This document shows, one piece after another, positions 11,850 through 23,330 of a stretch of DNA of 64,000 bases; position 1 is the first letter of the stretch, and each line of letters begins with the position of its first letter. The stretch comes from Kingdonia uniflora (taxonomy: Eukaryota; Streptophyta; Magnoliopsida; Ranunculales; Circaeasteraceae). The position numbers and the translations under genes were made by a program. The notes under the pieces are model-generated. The model was not told the DNA's origin, made no database searches, and was given only the letters and a program-made list of their open reading frames with translations. Where the stretch lies: positions 1,612,001-1,676,000 of the forward strand of contig JACGCM010001161.1 in the NCBI GenBank assembly GCA_014058105.1. Reading direction: 5' to 3'.

Positions 11850-12417
11850 GTTTAGTTGTTTGATCTCGAGTCTTGAAGTTGAGTTTGAACGTTTGCATCT
11901 GAACCTAAGGTCGGGTTCGTCCCGAGTATAAGCTTGAATAAGTTGTAATCACCTCGAGTACCTCGACCTCGACGCTTTCATGATGTGGTTTGATAAGTTT
12001 GATCATTGAGTATGAATCTGAAATTAGGCTCGCCCGGAGTATAAGATTGAATAAGTTGTAATTGCCTCGAGTACCTCGACCTCGAGTGCCTTCATAATGT
12101 TGTTGGAAAGATCGGGCTCGCCCCGAGTATAATTTTCGTCGATTGACATTAAGTATGTTGTATATGAAGCTGAGGACGAGCGTTGCGTCTGAATATGAAG
12201 TCGGGCTTGCCCCGAGTATGATTGAATGTGCTGGTTGAGCGTTGTGTCTGAATCTGAAGTTAGGCTCGCCCCGAGTATGATTGAATGTGCTGGTCGGGCG
12301 TTGTGTCTGAATCTGAAGTTAGGCTCTCCCCGAGTATAAGTTTGAATAACGAGCTCGATAATAAGTTGTAATCGCCTCGAGTACCTCGACCTCGAGCGCC
12401 TTCATAATTTGGTTTGA
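11850..12417. repeat. Degenerate short repeats in the LTR element interior
   Basis: Repeated motif GGCTCGCCCCGAGTATAAG, followed by AAGTTGTAATCGCCTCGAGT and a CTTCATAAT tail, several copies. Non-coding. The array is cut by the hAT insertion at 12418 and resumes at 18587. Confidence 0.7.
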
Positions 12418-12599
12418 CTGTCAATGGGTTGGGTCGAGTCGTGTCCGGGTCGGGTCGTTACGGGTTCGGGTCAAAAAAGAGCCAACCCGAACACGACCTG
12501 TTTACTAAACAGGTCAAAAAAATGGACCCGAACCCGACCTGCAAATTATCGGGTTGACACGACACGACCCATTTGACCCGCGAAACTATCGGGTCAACA

Positions 12600-13400
12600 C
12601 GAGAACCTGTCAACCCGACCCATCGAAATTTAGAGAATCACAATTCAGAACAGAAGTTCATACACCAATCAAAAATAAATAAATCAGAAGTTCATACTTC
12701 ATCTGTTCAACATAGTACATACTTTTTTTTTCAAACTTCATAGTTCATACTTCATACAATATCATCACTTAATCAAAGATTCAGAATTCAATAATTCAGA
12801 TTATCAGAATTCAAAAGATAATACTAAAAGATAATACAAAATTACAAATATACAATACTGCAACTGCAAGTCTGCAACTGCATCAAAAAAAGACATACTC
12901 ATAGTCTAATTCATACTCTGCAAGACTAAAACTACCCTAGTTCATTCATATATACAACAGTGAACAGTCAACAAAGACATGAAAAAAATCAAAATGCATC
13001 AGTGTATCAGTGATTTAGACATTCAGTATCAGTCATAACTCATAACTGCATATTGCTCATGCAGTCATGCACTCAGCACTCATGCTGCTACCTGCTACCA
13101 GCTACCTGCATAGTGCATTACCATTTACCATATTACCACACAAAGTCACAATTCACAAACAGTCAACTCACAGTCACAAGTGTATCATAGACTCATACTC
13201 TCATACTCAAAGACTCATAGTCACAAGTCACAAGTCACAACTCACAAACAGTCAAACTGAAATAGTTAATGCAAAGTCAAACACCACTTCCACTTGGTCC
13301 ATTGCCGCCATTACTTGCACTCTCTGGTGATTCTTCCACGTCGTTAACTCCATGAGAAAATTGTCCTATACACAGTATATAGTATATACATGTCAAATAA
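12600..13400. other. hAT element, left subterminal non-coding DNA
   Basis: AT-rich sequence with dispersed TTCATAC / TCACAAGTCACAA short repeats. The plus-strand open frame 13067-13330 is low-complexity repeat translation. No gene seen. Confidence 0.5.
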
Positions 13401-13633
13401 AATATTTAGAACACAAAGTTAAATAGGACTAGGTCATAAAAATGGCAACTTAAAAATGGCAACTTAGTTCATACTTACCAACATCCAGAAGTGACAACTC
13501 TTCACCAAGCTCCTCTATAGCTGATTCCACAACATCCTCAACATTTGAATCCCCTACAAAATTTATTTATAAAGTAATGAGATCACTCTCAAATAAACAG
13601 CGATTATTAAAATGCAACAAAAAATACATAAAA

Positions 13634-16600
13634 TCAATGTAAAATAAGATCACCTCTCTGAGATAACCAATCACAGGTACAAACTAGAGCCTCGGCACAC
13701 GCAGGTTTTAAAGCACTACGGAATGGATCTATAACTCTTCCACCAATGCTAAAAGTAGACTCAGAAGCTACAGTGGATATCGGGATGGCCAATACATCAT
13801 GAGCCATCAAAGCAAGCTCGGGATACCTAAATTGTTATGACTTCCAAAAAGAAAGTATATCGAAATCCCCGCTTAAACTAAACTTAGGCTCCTCCAGATA
13901 TTGTTGTAGCTGAGACTTCACCGGGGTATGCTCACTCTCGTCAAACATCTCAAATGCCTTAGACATTAGACATTAGAGCCATATAAGAATATATACTAAG
14001 TCATGCTAGCAGCTAGCTATATACAGTCAATCATACTCATTAGTCATTACTCATAGTCTCTAGTCTACTCAGTCTAATACAGAATCACATATGATATTAT
14101 AGATTAAAGTATTAAGCCAAAATGAAATAGACTACAGACAGTACAGAGGCATGCTAGCAGACAGTCATACATACTCAATCAATTACTCATACTGTCATAC
14201 AGCTTACAGAGTAACAGAATCACAGATTACAGTCATTAGACTCATTACTCAGTCTCATACAGAATCACATATGATATTATAGACTAAAGTATTAAGCCAA
14301 AATGAAATAGACTATAGAGTACAGACAGTACAGACTACAGAGGTATGCTAGGAGACAGTAATACTCATTACTCAGTCTAATACAGAATTACATATGATAT
14401 TATTATAGACTAAAGTATACAACAAAAATTAAATAGACTACAGACAGTACAGAGTACAAACAGAGGTATGCTAGCAGACAGTCATACATACTCAATTAGT
14501 CATACAGATTACAGAGTAACAGAATCACACATAACAGATTACAGTCATACAGTCATTACTCAGTCTCATTAGTCATTACAGAGGCATGCTATTGCTAGCA
14601 GACAGTCATACATACTCAATTAGTAATTTAGTCATATAGATTACAGAGTAACAGAATCACAGATAACAGATTACAGTCATTCAATCATTACTCAGTCTCA
14701 TTAGTCATTACAGAATCACATATGATAATATGATATTATAGACTAAAGTATACATCCAAAATGAAATAGACTACAGACAGTACAGACTACAGAGGCATGC
14801 TGATGCTAGCAGACAGTCATACTACTCAGTCACTCAGTCTAAGACTCTAAATGTCTAATACAGCATCACATATGATATTATAGACTAAAGTATTAAGCCA
14901 AAATGAAATAGACTACAGACAGTACAGAGGCATGCTAGCAGACAGTCATACATACTCAATCAATTACTCATAGCAAAAGGTATAATAAATTATTAATACC
15001 TGCATAACTTCCATATTCAGATTTGACTTCATGGAACTAGAACTTGAATTAGGAGTTGGCTTGGAACTAGGAGTTCCCTTGGAAATATACAAAGCCACAT
15101 AGATGTTAAAAAGTTGATTCAACTTCTCCTTGAAGTCTCTAAACTCCTGATTTTCCAGCCCATAGATCTCATTGTAAGCAAACTCTACAAAAGCAAGTTT
15201 GTACCTAGGATCTAATACACAAGCCACAACAAATATAAGGTTATGCTTTGACCAATATTTCCCAAACTTAGTCTTCATTTGCGATGCCATGGATTTCATA
15301 AACTCATCCCTACCCTTCATAGCTTTTGAAATATGATGTTGAACCGAATAAACTTGAGGAAAATATAAATTTGAAGTGGGGTACTTTGTCCTGGAGAAAA
15401 GACATGTCACATTATAAAATAACTTCAAAAACTCGCATATCTTCCCAACTCTATCCCATTCATCCTCGGAAGGGCAACACTTGTAGTTAGAATCACTCAA
15501 CTCTAAATGAGTAAAAGCCTTTCGGTAGAAAAGAGCACTATCAAGCATCATGTAAGTGGAGTTCCAACGAGTTGGCACATCTTGCATCAAACCCTTGTTA
15601 AAGGGTAATGACGCTTGCCTAACACAATCCTGAAAAATTTGTTTCCTACGTTGAGAACCCCTAAAATACCGTACACTCTCCCAAACTTTACCAACCGACA
15701 CATCAATCTCCTTCAAACCCTCTTGTACAATTAGATTAATCACATGAGCACAACACCTTGCATGAAAAAACTCTCCACCGAACAACAAAGAATCACTCAA
15801 CTTTAATTTACTCTTAAGCATCCCAACAAAGACATCATTAGACGAAGCATTATCTAACGTAATAGAAAAGAGTTTCTTCTCAACGCCCCAATCACAAAGT
15901 AAAGTGTGAATTTTCTCACATATGGTCAATCCGGTATGAGGAGATGGCATATAAGAAAAACTAAGAATCTTCTTCTTTAAAGTCCAATCGGAATTCACAA
16001 AATGTGCTGTAATTGAAATAAAGCCATCCATTGTAATAGAACTCCATAAATTAGATGTTAGACTAATTCTTCCCGCTACCCCATGCAACCCAGTCATAAC
16101 CTTCTTTTTCTCTCTTTCATAAATCTTGATAACATCTACCCTAGCTGTATTTCTAGACACTAGCTTCAACTCCCTATTAGCAAATACCGCATAAGTAAAG
16201 GCATCGCGAATCCCCTCATACTCCACAAACTTGAAAGGGAGTTGATGCCTAATTATTGCTAGATTCAACATCTCACGAAAAACAACAGGGTCAAACTTTG
16301 CTGCCCTCAAAGACATGGAAGACTCGGATTGAGACAAAAGCATTTGTCCCAAATCACGTGTTGTAGTCTTCTCGCATGTTTTGAGATGGCGAGAAAGATT
16401 GCCGGTCCCATGTGAACTAGCAGACAAATAAATGGCACCACATTTCTTACACTTAGCCCTCTCTTTATTATCCTTGCCAACAAAGATTTCAAAAAAAGCC
16501 CAAACATGAGAAGTTAGTTTTCGCTTACGATTACCAGGTTTCCTAGCAAGTGTGCCAACACTTTCATCTCCAGTTCCAGCCTCTGACAATGGGCCATTAA

Positions 16601-16682
16601 TCCCCTCCATCTCCATGTCATCTCCATCAAGATTAATGTTGATGTCATTATCATTATCTAACTCAACAATTGGATGATCCAT
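13634..16682 (-). pseudogene. hAT transposase (BED finger, RICESLEEPER-like), two exons, inactivated
   Basis: The main exon 14964-16682 starts MDHPIVELDNDND. It has a BED zinc finger at about residues 58-105 (CKKC ... RHLKTC). An RNase-H-like transposase core follows, with ITLDNASSND, CCAHVINLIVQEGL and DVPTRWNSTYMMLD. The family motif LTSDLWTS reads LTSNLWSS, an Asp-to-Asn change at a position usually acidic. The hAT dimerisation exon (about 13634-13955) reads KSQLQQYLEEPKFS, RYPELALMAHDVLAIPIST and VASESTFSIGGRVIDPFRSA. It contains an in-frame TAA between FWKS and QFRYPE. A roughly 1-kb tandem-repeat intron separates the exons. The enzyme is almost certainly dead. Confidence 0.88.
14000..14960. 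repeat. Irregular tandem array inside the transposase intron
   Basis: Units of variable length (about 120-190 bp, some merged) recur. Shared segments are CACATATGATATTATAGACT, AAAATGAAATAGACTACAGA and GGCATGCTAGCAGACAGTCA, about five times. The array fills the gap between the transposase body and its dimerisation exon, consistent with an expanded intron. Confidence 0.85.
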
Positions 16683-16853
16683 CTTAAAAAAAAATCAAAT
16701 TCAAAATTATAAACAATTATCGAATATGACAAACAAAATAAACACCTCATCACGTAAAAATTAACTTCTAATTTATTAGTAGATGTTAAGCAGTTAAGGT
16801 AAACGCCATTACAAATTACTTCCAAGTCTAATGAAAACAATTACAATTACAAA

Positions 16854-17222
16854 TCACTTAGCTAAGAGTAATTCAATTACAATTAGAAGTGTTGCCCAAA
16901 TAAACAAAGCACATACAAGATTACATCCAATAAAAGCATATGTGAGATAGTTGTTATCCCAAATCCTAGGTCTCATAATCTCAACTTGTTTTTTTTCATC
17001 AACTTGTTCCCCCCCTTGTCCTAGGTCTCCTGCCCGAAGGTCACCAACTAGAACATCCTCCCATATAAATGACTTGCATTGGTTTTTGAATTGGGGACAA
17101 CGATAAAAATAACGACCATTGTTATTCTTAGTGTTAGCCCTATAACGCCTCATGTACCCAGCCCCACAAGTACAAGGAGGTCCAACTTGTGCCATTTTTG
17201 CAAAAAGCCTAAAAATAACCAA
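16854..17222 (-). CDS. GRF-type zinc-finger protein with C-terminal membrane helix, inside hAT element
   Basis: 122-residue open frame; a start at the second Met (MAQVGPPC, 17195) would give 113 residues and fits the family better. GRF zinc finger: CTCGAGYMRRY, then NNNGRYFYRCPQ, then QCKSFIWED, giving four cysteines in the usual order with the GRxFY signature. A short charged linker follows. A hydrophobic helix near the C-terminus (IGCNLVCALFIWATLLIVIE) suggests membrane anchoring. Plant genomes hold many short GRF-finger proteins of this layout (At4g04775-like), of unknown role. GRF fingers in other proteins bind nucleic acid. It lies 172 bp upstream of the transposase on the same strand, within the transposon ends. 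It may be cargo, a captured gene, or a second element gene. The frame is intact. Confidence 0.72.
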   Translation of the reverse strand: MVIFRLFAKMAQVGPPCTCGAGYMRRYRANTKNNNGRYFYRCPQFKNQCKSFIWEDVLVGDLRAGDLGQGGEQVDEKKQVEIMRPRIWDNNYLTYAFIGCNLVCALFIWATLLIVIELLLAK

Positions 17223-17819
17223 ATTAACATTTAACTAACAGAGATCACCAAATCACTAACCAAACTAGTAACAGACTCATAATTATACAAAAGATTTGTG
17301 AAATTTGACAGAGAGAAAGAGTAAGCTAGTAATCATACAATTCGACCACAAAAGGTAACAGACTGATTAAATAAGCTAGTAATACAAAAGATTAAATAAG
17401 CTAGTAATATAAATGATTAAATAAGCTAGTAATAGAGTAACAGACTCATAACTTAAGTCATAATCATGCAAGGATTAAACACCCAATAGTTTATCCCTAT
17501 CATTCCCATCAAACTAGTGCAGTTACAACTTGACAAAACTCTGCACACATTTTCCCTACATACTAGACACTAGACTAGACACTACTCGAAGACTCAACAC
17601 TGACACAACACATGGCCAAAGCTAAAAATTAAAGAACCCTGGATTTTTCTTGGACCACCACCTCTAATCCTGTATATCCAATAACTAAAGCTCCCAACAG
17701 ATTATCAATTTGCAGGATTAATATTTATCATACAAAAGATTTGTGAAATTTGACAGAGAGCAAGAGCAAGCTAGTAAATAGTAATCATACAATTCGACAG
17801 ATGAACTGATAAACTGAAA

Positions 17820-18240
17820 AGTAATAACCTGGTCGGTACTTGGCTGTTAAAACTTGAAGTCTTGAACTGATGAACTGATCTAGAGTGATATGATGAACTG
17901 AATCAACTGATGAACTGATGAAACTTGAAGTCTAGAGTGATGTGATGAACTGAATCAAGTGATGAACTGATCTAGAGTGATATGATGAACTGAATCAACT
18001 GATGAACTGATGAAACTTGAAGTCTAGAGTAATGTGATGAACCGAATCAAGTGATGAACTGATCTAGAGTGATGTGATGAACTGAATCAACTGTAAATTG
18101 AGAGTGAAGTGATGAACTGAATAAACTGATAAACTGTAAATCAACTGAATCGAGACTCGAGAGTGAAACTTGATGAACTGATCTACTGTAAATCAACTGA
18201 ATCGAGAGTGAAACTTGATGAACTGATCCACAGACCATAG
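17820..18240. repeat. hAT right subterminal tandem repeats
   Basis: Repeated GATGAACTGAATCAACTGAT and CTAGAGTGATATGATGAACT units in direct array. Subterminal repeats are typical transposase-binding regions in hAT elements; that role is inferred here. Confidence 0.8.
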
Positions 18241-18586
18241 TATACTATACATGAGAATGGCGCGGCGGTGAGGAGTGAGAGAGACTGAGAGAGGAGGAGC
18301 GGCGAGGAGGTCAGGAAATCAAATGAGGTTTAGGTTAACTATTTATAGTATGTGGGAAAAGACCAAAAAGCCGTTAAACCTAAACTAAATTACAAAACTA
18401 AACGGGTTAGCGGGTCACCCGTGGGTCAAATTTTGAAACCCTAACCCGACCTGCTTCACAGTCGTGTCTAGCGTGTCAACCCGTTTACGACCCAAACCCG
18501 CCAAGGGTGAACCCAAACCCGTTTATAGCAGGTCGGGTTCGGGTCGTGTTATCGTGTTCGGGTTGGTTTGACAGCCCTAGGTTTGA

Positions 18587-20209
18587 TGTTGTTGAAAAGA
18601 TGAGGACGAGCATGGAGTCTTAATCTGAAGTCAAGCAGATGTCATTTGTTGTTGTTACTACTGCAGTTCATGTTGTTGAATAATTCAAACGAACTATTGA
18701 GTTTGCTGGGCTTGTTGGGCTTGGGCTTGTTGTGCTTGATGTGCATGTTGTAGCCTACGCAACTGCTGTGTTGTTGCTGGAATGATTATGTTGTTGAACT
18801 CACTTTGCTACCTACTGTTGCAATCCTTTGATTGCCAGAGAATGAAGCCAGACAAGACCTTACCACCAATGGAGGAGATGCGGATTGATTAGAGGTGGGA
18901 ACATGAGCTACTGTTGCAGTTTCTGATTCACCGAATTGTTTTAGAATTCAAGCTGGGGCTGCTCGCATTGTATCCTATTGTAACTGATGTGTTTGGGATT
19001 ATCCGATCTCCAATTCGACCTGCAATTCGCATTGGCTTTGGCTTTATCAAAGAATAGTACTGTTGTTTTTGGCTTTGACTTCATCGTCGTTTTTAAGCTT
19101 GACTAAAAAAATTCACGACCTGTCGATGTAAAACTGTTGACTTTCGATCTATAACTCGCAGTTGGATTTCATGAGCTGTTTAGGTCGATTCGATGAATTT
19201 GAGCTGAGGCTGTTTGAACTGTTGCTGTTGTATAAAATTTTGGTTTTGCGAACTATTTACAGGCTGCCCGAACTGTCGACTTCGACTTGTAAAAAAAATT
19301 CTTCCTGCAGATTCAAAACAGGTGGTAGATGGTTGTATCAATGCTGCCTCGAAGTGGAAATTGTTTGAAACTTTTTGAACTGCAAAAATCATCGCATCAT
19401 CGCGAACTGTTGGTGGTGAAGCAATTCAAACTGTAAGTTGTATTGGAGATTCATGAACTGTTGCGACCTGTAGAGAATTTGACCTATCTTCACGAACTAG
19501 TTTTGATTTAGTGGAGCTCTCAACTGGAGTCACAACTCGAATTGGCGAAGCTTGTTGTTGGTGAACCAGTGCGATCTGTAAATCGCATTTGTGTTCCTCG
19601 AACTATTGTTTCTCGATCTATAATCTGCGATCGCATGGGGCTTCACGAACTGTTGAGGTTGATTTTAAAGCATAATCTTACGGGCTTTCACGAACTGTCA
19701 AGCCATCAGAAAATCTTCTGACAATCAGCTCGAATTTGAGCTTGCTGCTATATGATGATGGTGTTCGTGTTTGATTGAAGGAGAGAAAGAGAGACCTCAT
19801 CGTCTGTTAATGAGCTTGAGAAACCCACTGATGTGAATTGATATATATCTTGAAAAACTCAATTAGTTTGCAAAAACCCAAATCGATTTGCCACAAGCGA
19901 TCTAGAAGGGCTTCATTCTGCAAGTGCGTTAGATGCTACGTTGGTAGCAAAAAAAACTCTGTTTGAAACAAAAATGAGAGATCGCAAAATTGGACGAGAA
20001 ATGTAGCAGGATGGCTTCTTCACGTAGTTGGAAATAATGATTGTCATCTCTCTCTTATTTTTAAAGAAGTTGTCAGAGAGAGATAGGATTGATGAATTTC
20101 TGAGTGATTTTGACTTTCTGGTTTTGATTTGCCATTCTTTAGAAAAAATTTTGACTGGTTGGAGAACGCTGTAGATGAAATAGCTTATTTTCGTAGAGAC
20201 GACACCAAA
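18587..20209. other. LTR element interior, right part, non-coding
   Basis: Continues the interrupted internal region. It holds recurrent GAACTGTTG / CGAACTGT motifs and no conserved protein. The extreme right end on the minus strand (complement of 20190-20209) is the primer-binding-site-like TTTGGTGTCGTCTC. Confidence 0.6.
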
Positions 20210-20966
20210 TGTAATAGTCTATTTTCGTAGAGACCAAAAATAGTGCTTTACACCCTTGAAATGGAGAATGCTGTAGATGAAATAGCTATAAACACAAAGT
20301 TTTAGCGTGAAAAACTCTTGAATAGGTAAAAAACCGCGGCCTCTTCTGAGGATTTTAAAAAGAGAGATGTTTATAGATGCTTGCTAGCTATTACATAGAG
20401 AGAGATGTAGAAAAGATCTCTGAGCAGTCCCCTCTTTCCTCCAGCTCTCTAGTCCTATTTATAGGTCTTATAACATGACCGTTACAATATTGCTTTAATG
20501 ATAAACGTTACAATATCAAGTTTGATGAGTCTTCATAATGGTCGAGTAACGGCTTGAGTAACTTTTTTGTAACCGCTCCATAATGCGCCATAAATGCTCC
20601 ACGTGTTTGTTGACAAGGTCGAGTAAATGCGTTAATGTAGCAGGTTGAAGTACTGTAGTTGTATCAGTTCGAGTTACTGTAGCAGGTCGGAGTAATGTAG
20701 CAGTTCGGGTTAATGTAGATGTTACTATTCAAAGTACTGTAGTTGTATCAGTTCGAGTTACTGTAGCAGGTCGGGTACTGTAGCAGTTCGAGTTAATGTA
20801 ATTGTTACTATTCAAAGTACTGTAGATGTATCAGTTCGATGTTACTGTAGCAGGTCGGAGTAATGTAGCAGTTCGGGTTAATGTAGTTGTTACTATTCAA
20901 AGTACTGTAGATGTAGTAGTTCGAAGTTACTGTAGCAGGTCGGAGTATTGGAAATAGGTCACCACA
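20210..20966 (-). repeat. Right (5') LTR of the non-coding LTR element
   Basis: 757 bp, direct repeat of 9909-10505 but longer because the tract of TGTAGCAGGTCGGAGTA-type units (20630-20960) has more copies. On the plus strand it begins TGTAATAG and ends ACCACA, directly followed by the CCTTC target duplication. Confidence 0.9.
20456..20463 (-). promoter_or_regulatory. LTR TATA box
   Basis: The minus strand reads CCTATAAATAGGACT, a strong plant TATA box in the U3 of the 5' LTR. The same motif is kept in the left LTR. Confidence 0.65.
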
Positions 20967-21329
20967 CCTTCCACTCTTCCAAAACATAGATGAAGTACAT
21001 TTGAGGTTTTGTTGATTATTTTATTTAGTAAAATATTTTACTAAATAAAATATTTGAAGAGGAGTAGAGAGGGATAACGGTGTTAAAGTAGAGTTAGAAG
21101 AGGACAAGTGTCAAAAATATTTGAAGAGGAGTAGAAAGGGATTCTCTCCACCACGGTGGAGAGGATCCAGACTCATTCTGAATCACTAAGCATACATTTG
21201 TAAATGTCTTCCCATCTCATTACCCTCGTAGATTTCAGTGTTTCCCAGACCTTAACTATCGACTAAATAGCTTGCAAAATACTTCCCGTTGCACCGAACC
21301 AAGTTAAGTTATAAATCTTCAATCAGATG

Positions 21330-22020
21330 AAGTTGGGCCTCAGAAAAAAAAAAAAAAAAACCAATACGATCGTGTGTTACTACCTGTAGCCCTATGTTTG
21401 TAAACTCGCCAAATTAGTAAAAAAAAAAAGCCACCGGGTGAGCTTATTAGATGACACTGGGGCATTTAAAATTTGAGCAAATTGGACAAAACTCCCCACA
21501 TTATTGCATCGAGTTTCCATTGACCCCCACATTCCTCGATATTCGACTGTAGACCCTAGTTTGGCTTGAATACCCACTTAAACATATTTGACCGATAAGG
21601 ACTCCGGTTGACTAGATCTGTTTAAATTAAAACCCAACTATACCATTTTGCTCCGAGATACATAATAAGTCCAAACTCAAAACTGTAAACATACACAATG
21701 GGAGATGAAAGTAAACATACTCAATCCATCTTTAATCAAGTCTAAGTTGTTTTGAATGTTTCCTTATGACTTGTGTATTCATCTTGGGTGTGGAAGACGA
21801 ATTGCAGGCAGGAAATTGGGGGGTTAAATCAAAAAAAATTATTTATTTATAAAGGCTATGCTGGTATTTACGCCAAGTCAACTGGAGTCCTTCTAGACTG
21901 AATTTTTAGGCCAAAATTGGGTGCCTACAATCAAATATAGGGGAATGTGGGGTCAATGGCAACTTGATGATATGATTTGGGAGGTTTAAGCAAAAAAAAA
22001 AAAAAAACCCTCTTAAAATG
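21330..22020. repeat. Inverted-repeat (foldback-like) block
   Basis: The segment around 21485-21615 (CCATTGACCCCCACATTCC ... GGACTCCGGTTGACT) recurs inverted at about 21865-21975 (inverse CCATTGACCCCACATTCC ... GGACTCCAGTTGACT). Long A-runs lie near both outer edges. It looks like a degenerate MITE. I found no clean target duplication. No gene in this stretch. Confidence 0.6.
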
Positions 22021-22152
22021 ATTGGCATTGGCATTGTATTGTAGGCTAAACCAATAGAAATTATTACCTCATTCAACTTGGACCATGATAACATTTTTAC
22101 TCGATCCTATAAATTATGCCAAAATTTGTATTGATGGAAACAAAGTTCTCAT

Positions 22153-22411
22153 TGTTGAGTAATATTATACTATCGAAGGATTAATCAGTTATATATTGGA
22201 GAGCAATTGAGAGAAAGAGATTTCTTATTAATATATCCGGAGAACTGTAAAACTGTACGTAATACAAAATGAGATAACCCTATTGAATATGTTACCTAAC
22301 CATTTCAAACTCTCCCCATAAGCCTAAAGGCCTATGGGCTTTGTTAGGAGTCCAATAGGATACCACAACCCAGTTGGGTTCCTAGCTTGGGCTTGGACCC
22401 AACTCCAAACA
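22153..22411 (-). repeat. Left (3') LTR of copia element
   Basis: 259 bp; plus strand begins TGTTGAGTAATATTATAC and ends AACTCCAAACA. A near-identical block ends at 28618. Confidence 0.92.
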
Positions 22412-22759
22412 CTCCCCCTTGGGGTGCTCCATACCAGGATGACTTGCCTCAAGAAAACCTCTTCCTAGCAAAACCCCCTTGGGAAAAAAGTAGAGCAGGG
22501 AAGAGTACAATCCTATGCCCTGTATGGGTTGTGGACGCGTATACGTTGCCTCACCAAAACCTCCAGTCAGTAAAACCTCCTAGGATAAAAACTGCACTAT
22601 CAAGAAAAAGAGTACAACACGCATGTGTCCACGTCAGGCTGGGACTACTCTCCCTGACGTCAATCTCCCAGAGATATTGATAAATAAATCTTCTGCTTGT
22701 CGATTCCGTGTACTGGCTGCTTGAACGTAAATGGTGCAAGGGCATTTATGAATAGGTTG

Positions 22760-23330
22760 CAAAGATGTCTCTTAAATATCTTCAACAATGTCAATCTCAT
22801 TTGCCTTTTGTAATTCATAAGGATGGAATGGCTTCTATAAAATATGTTTTGTTATGTTCCTATTGATAATCACCATTGACTTGAATAATACATGCAGAAT
22901 TGTCTTCATACATAATCAATGTTTTATCTTGGATAGAACACACCACAACTTTGGTTGATGAGATGTGACTTGGAGTGCAACCACTATTCTCTGCCAGCTT
23001 CATGAAGTATAAAAATCTTCATGGTTCGAGGTATAGTTACTGTCGTCTGCTTCATCGATGTCTAAGAATCTTTATGTATCCCCGTATATAAACATATAAT
23101 CCATCTAACAATAGCCTCTATGTGGGTCTGAGAAGTATTCTGTATCGGTATATTCTATACTTTTACGTTTTCCATTTCGAGTAAAATAGACCCCAGTCTT
23201 TTATACCGATCAGATAACTCAGAATGTGCCTGATCTCAATCCAGTGCCTTTGGGTCGGAACAGAACTATGGCAAGCTAAATAGTTTACTTCGAATGAGTC
23301 ATTGGGTCTAGTATACCCAACTAACTATAA
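22760..23330 (-). pseudogene. Copia RNase H/RT remnant
   Basis: On the minus strand, scattered frames read TLIMYEDNSACIIQVNGDYQ (22840-22925) and RHWIEIRHILSYLIGIKDWG (about 23175-23265). These are the RNase H EDNAACI box and the upstream RHW-IKHILRYL-G motif of copia polyproteins. Many stops and indels surround them. Their place near the left LTR agrees with minus-strand orientation. The rest (23.3-28.3 kb) presumably holds eroded RT, integrase and gag; I could not translate it convincingly. Confidence 0.75.

Larger units (their letters stand above)
12418..18579 (-). mobile_element. hAT DNA transposon (inner layer)
   Basis: The right end, inverted, reads TAGGGCTGTCAAACC, a hAT-type terminus. 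The left end reads CTGTCAATGGGTTGGG and seems to have lost its outermost bases. GGTTTGA flanks both sides (12411-12417 and 18580-18586), an imperfect 8-bp hAT duplication (GGTTTGAC versus GGTTTGAT). Subterminal regions at both ends are rich in GGGTC/GACCC. It carries a transposase (13634-16682) and a GRF zinc-finger open frame (16854-17222), both on the minus strand. Confidence 0.88.
9909..20966 (-). mobile_element. Non-autonomous LTR retroelement without gag or pol (middle layer)
   Basis: Direct repeats 9909-10505 and 20210-20966 have ends consistent with TG...CA; the left copy's outer end now reads TA. They are flanked by a perfect 5-bp duplication CCTTC (9904-9908 and 20967-20971). Orientation is minus. 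Next to the right LTR the minus strand reads TTTGGTGTCGTCTC, like a plant primer-binding site. Next to the left LTR it reads GAGACGGGGCGAA, a purine-rich tract. Removing the hAT insert leaves about 4.9 kb. I find no gag, protease, reverse transcriptase or integrase motif, so it resembles a LARD-type element mobilised in trans. Confidence 0.88.
9263..21174. mobile_element. Mutator-like TIR element (outer layer of nest)
   Basis: Terminal inverted repeats of roughly 100 bp are present. The left arm starts GAGTCCGGATCCTCTCCACC at 9263. The right arm is its inverse and ends GGAGAGGATCCAGACTC at 21174. A perfect 9-bp duplication ATTCTGAAT flanks both ends (9254-9262 and 21175-21183), the size made by Mutator-like transposases. 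Without the inserted LTR element it is only about 850 bp (9263-9908 plus 20972-21174) and has no transposase, so it is a non-autonomous MULE/MITE. Confidence 0.87.
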
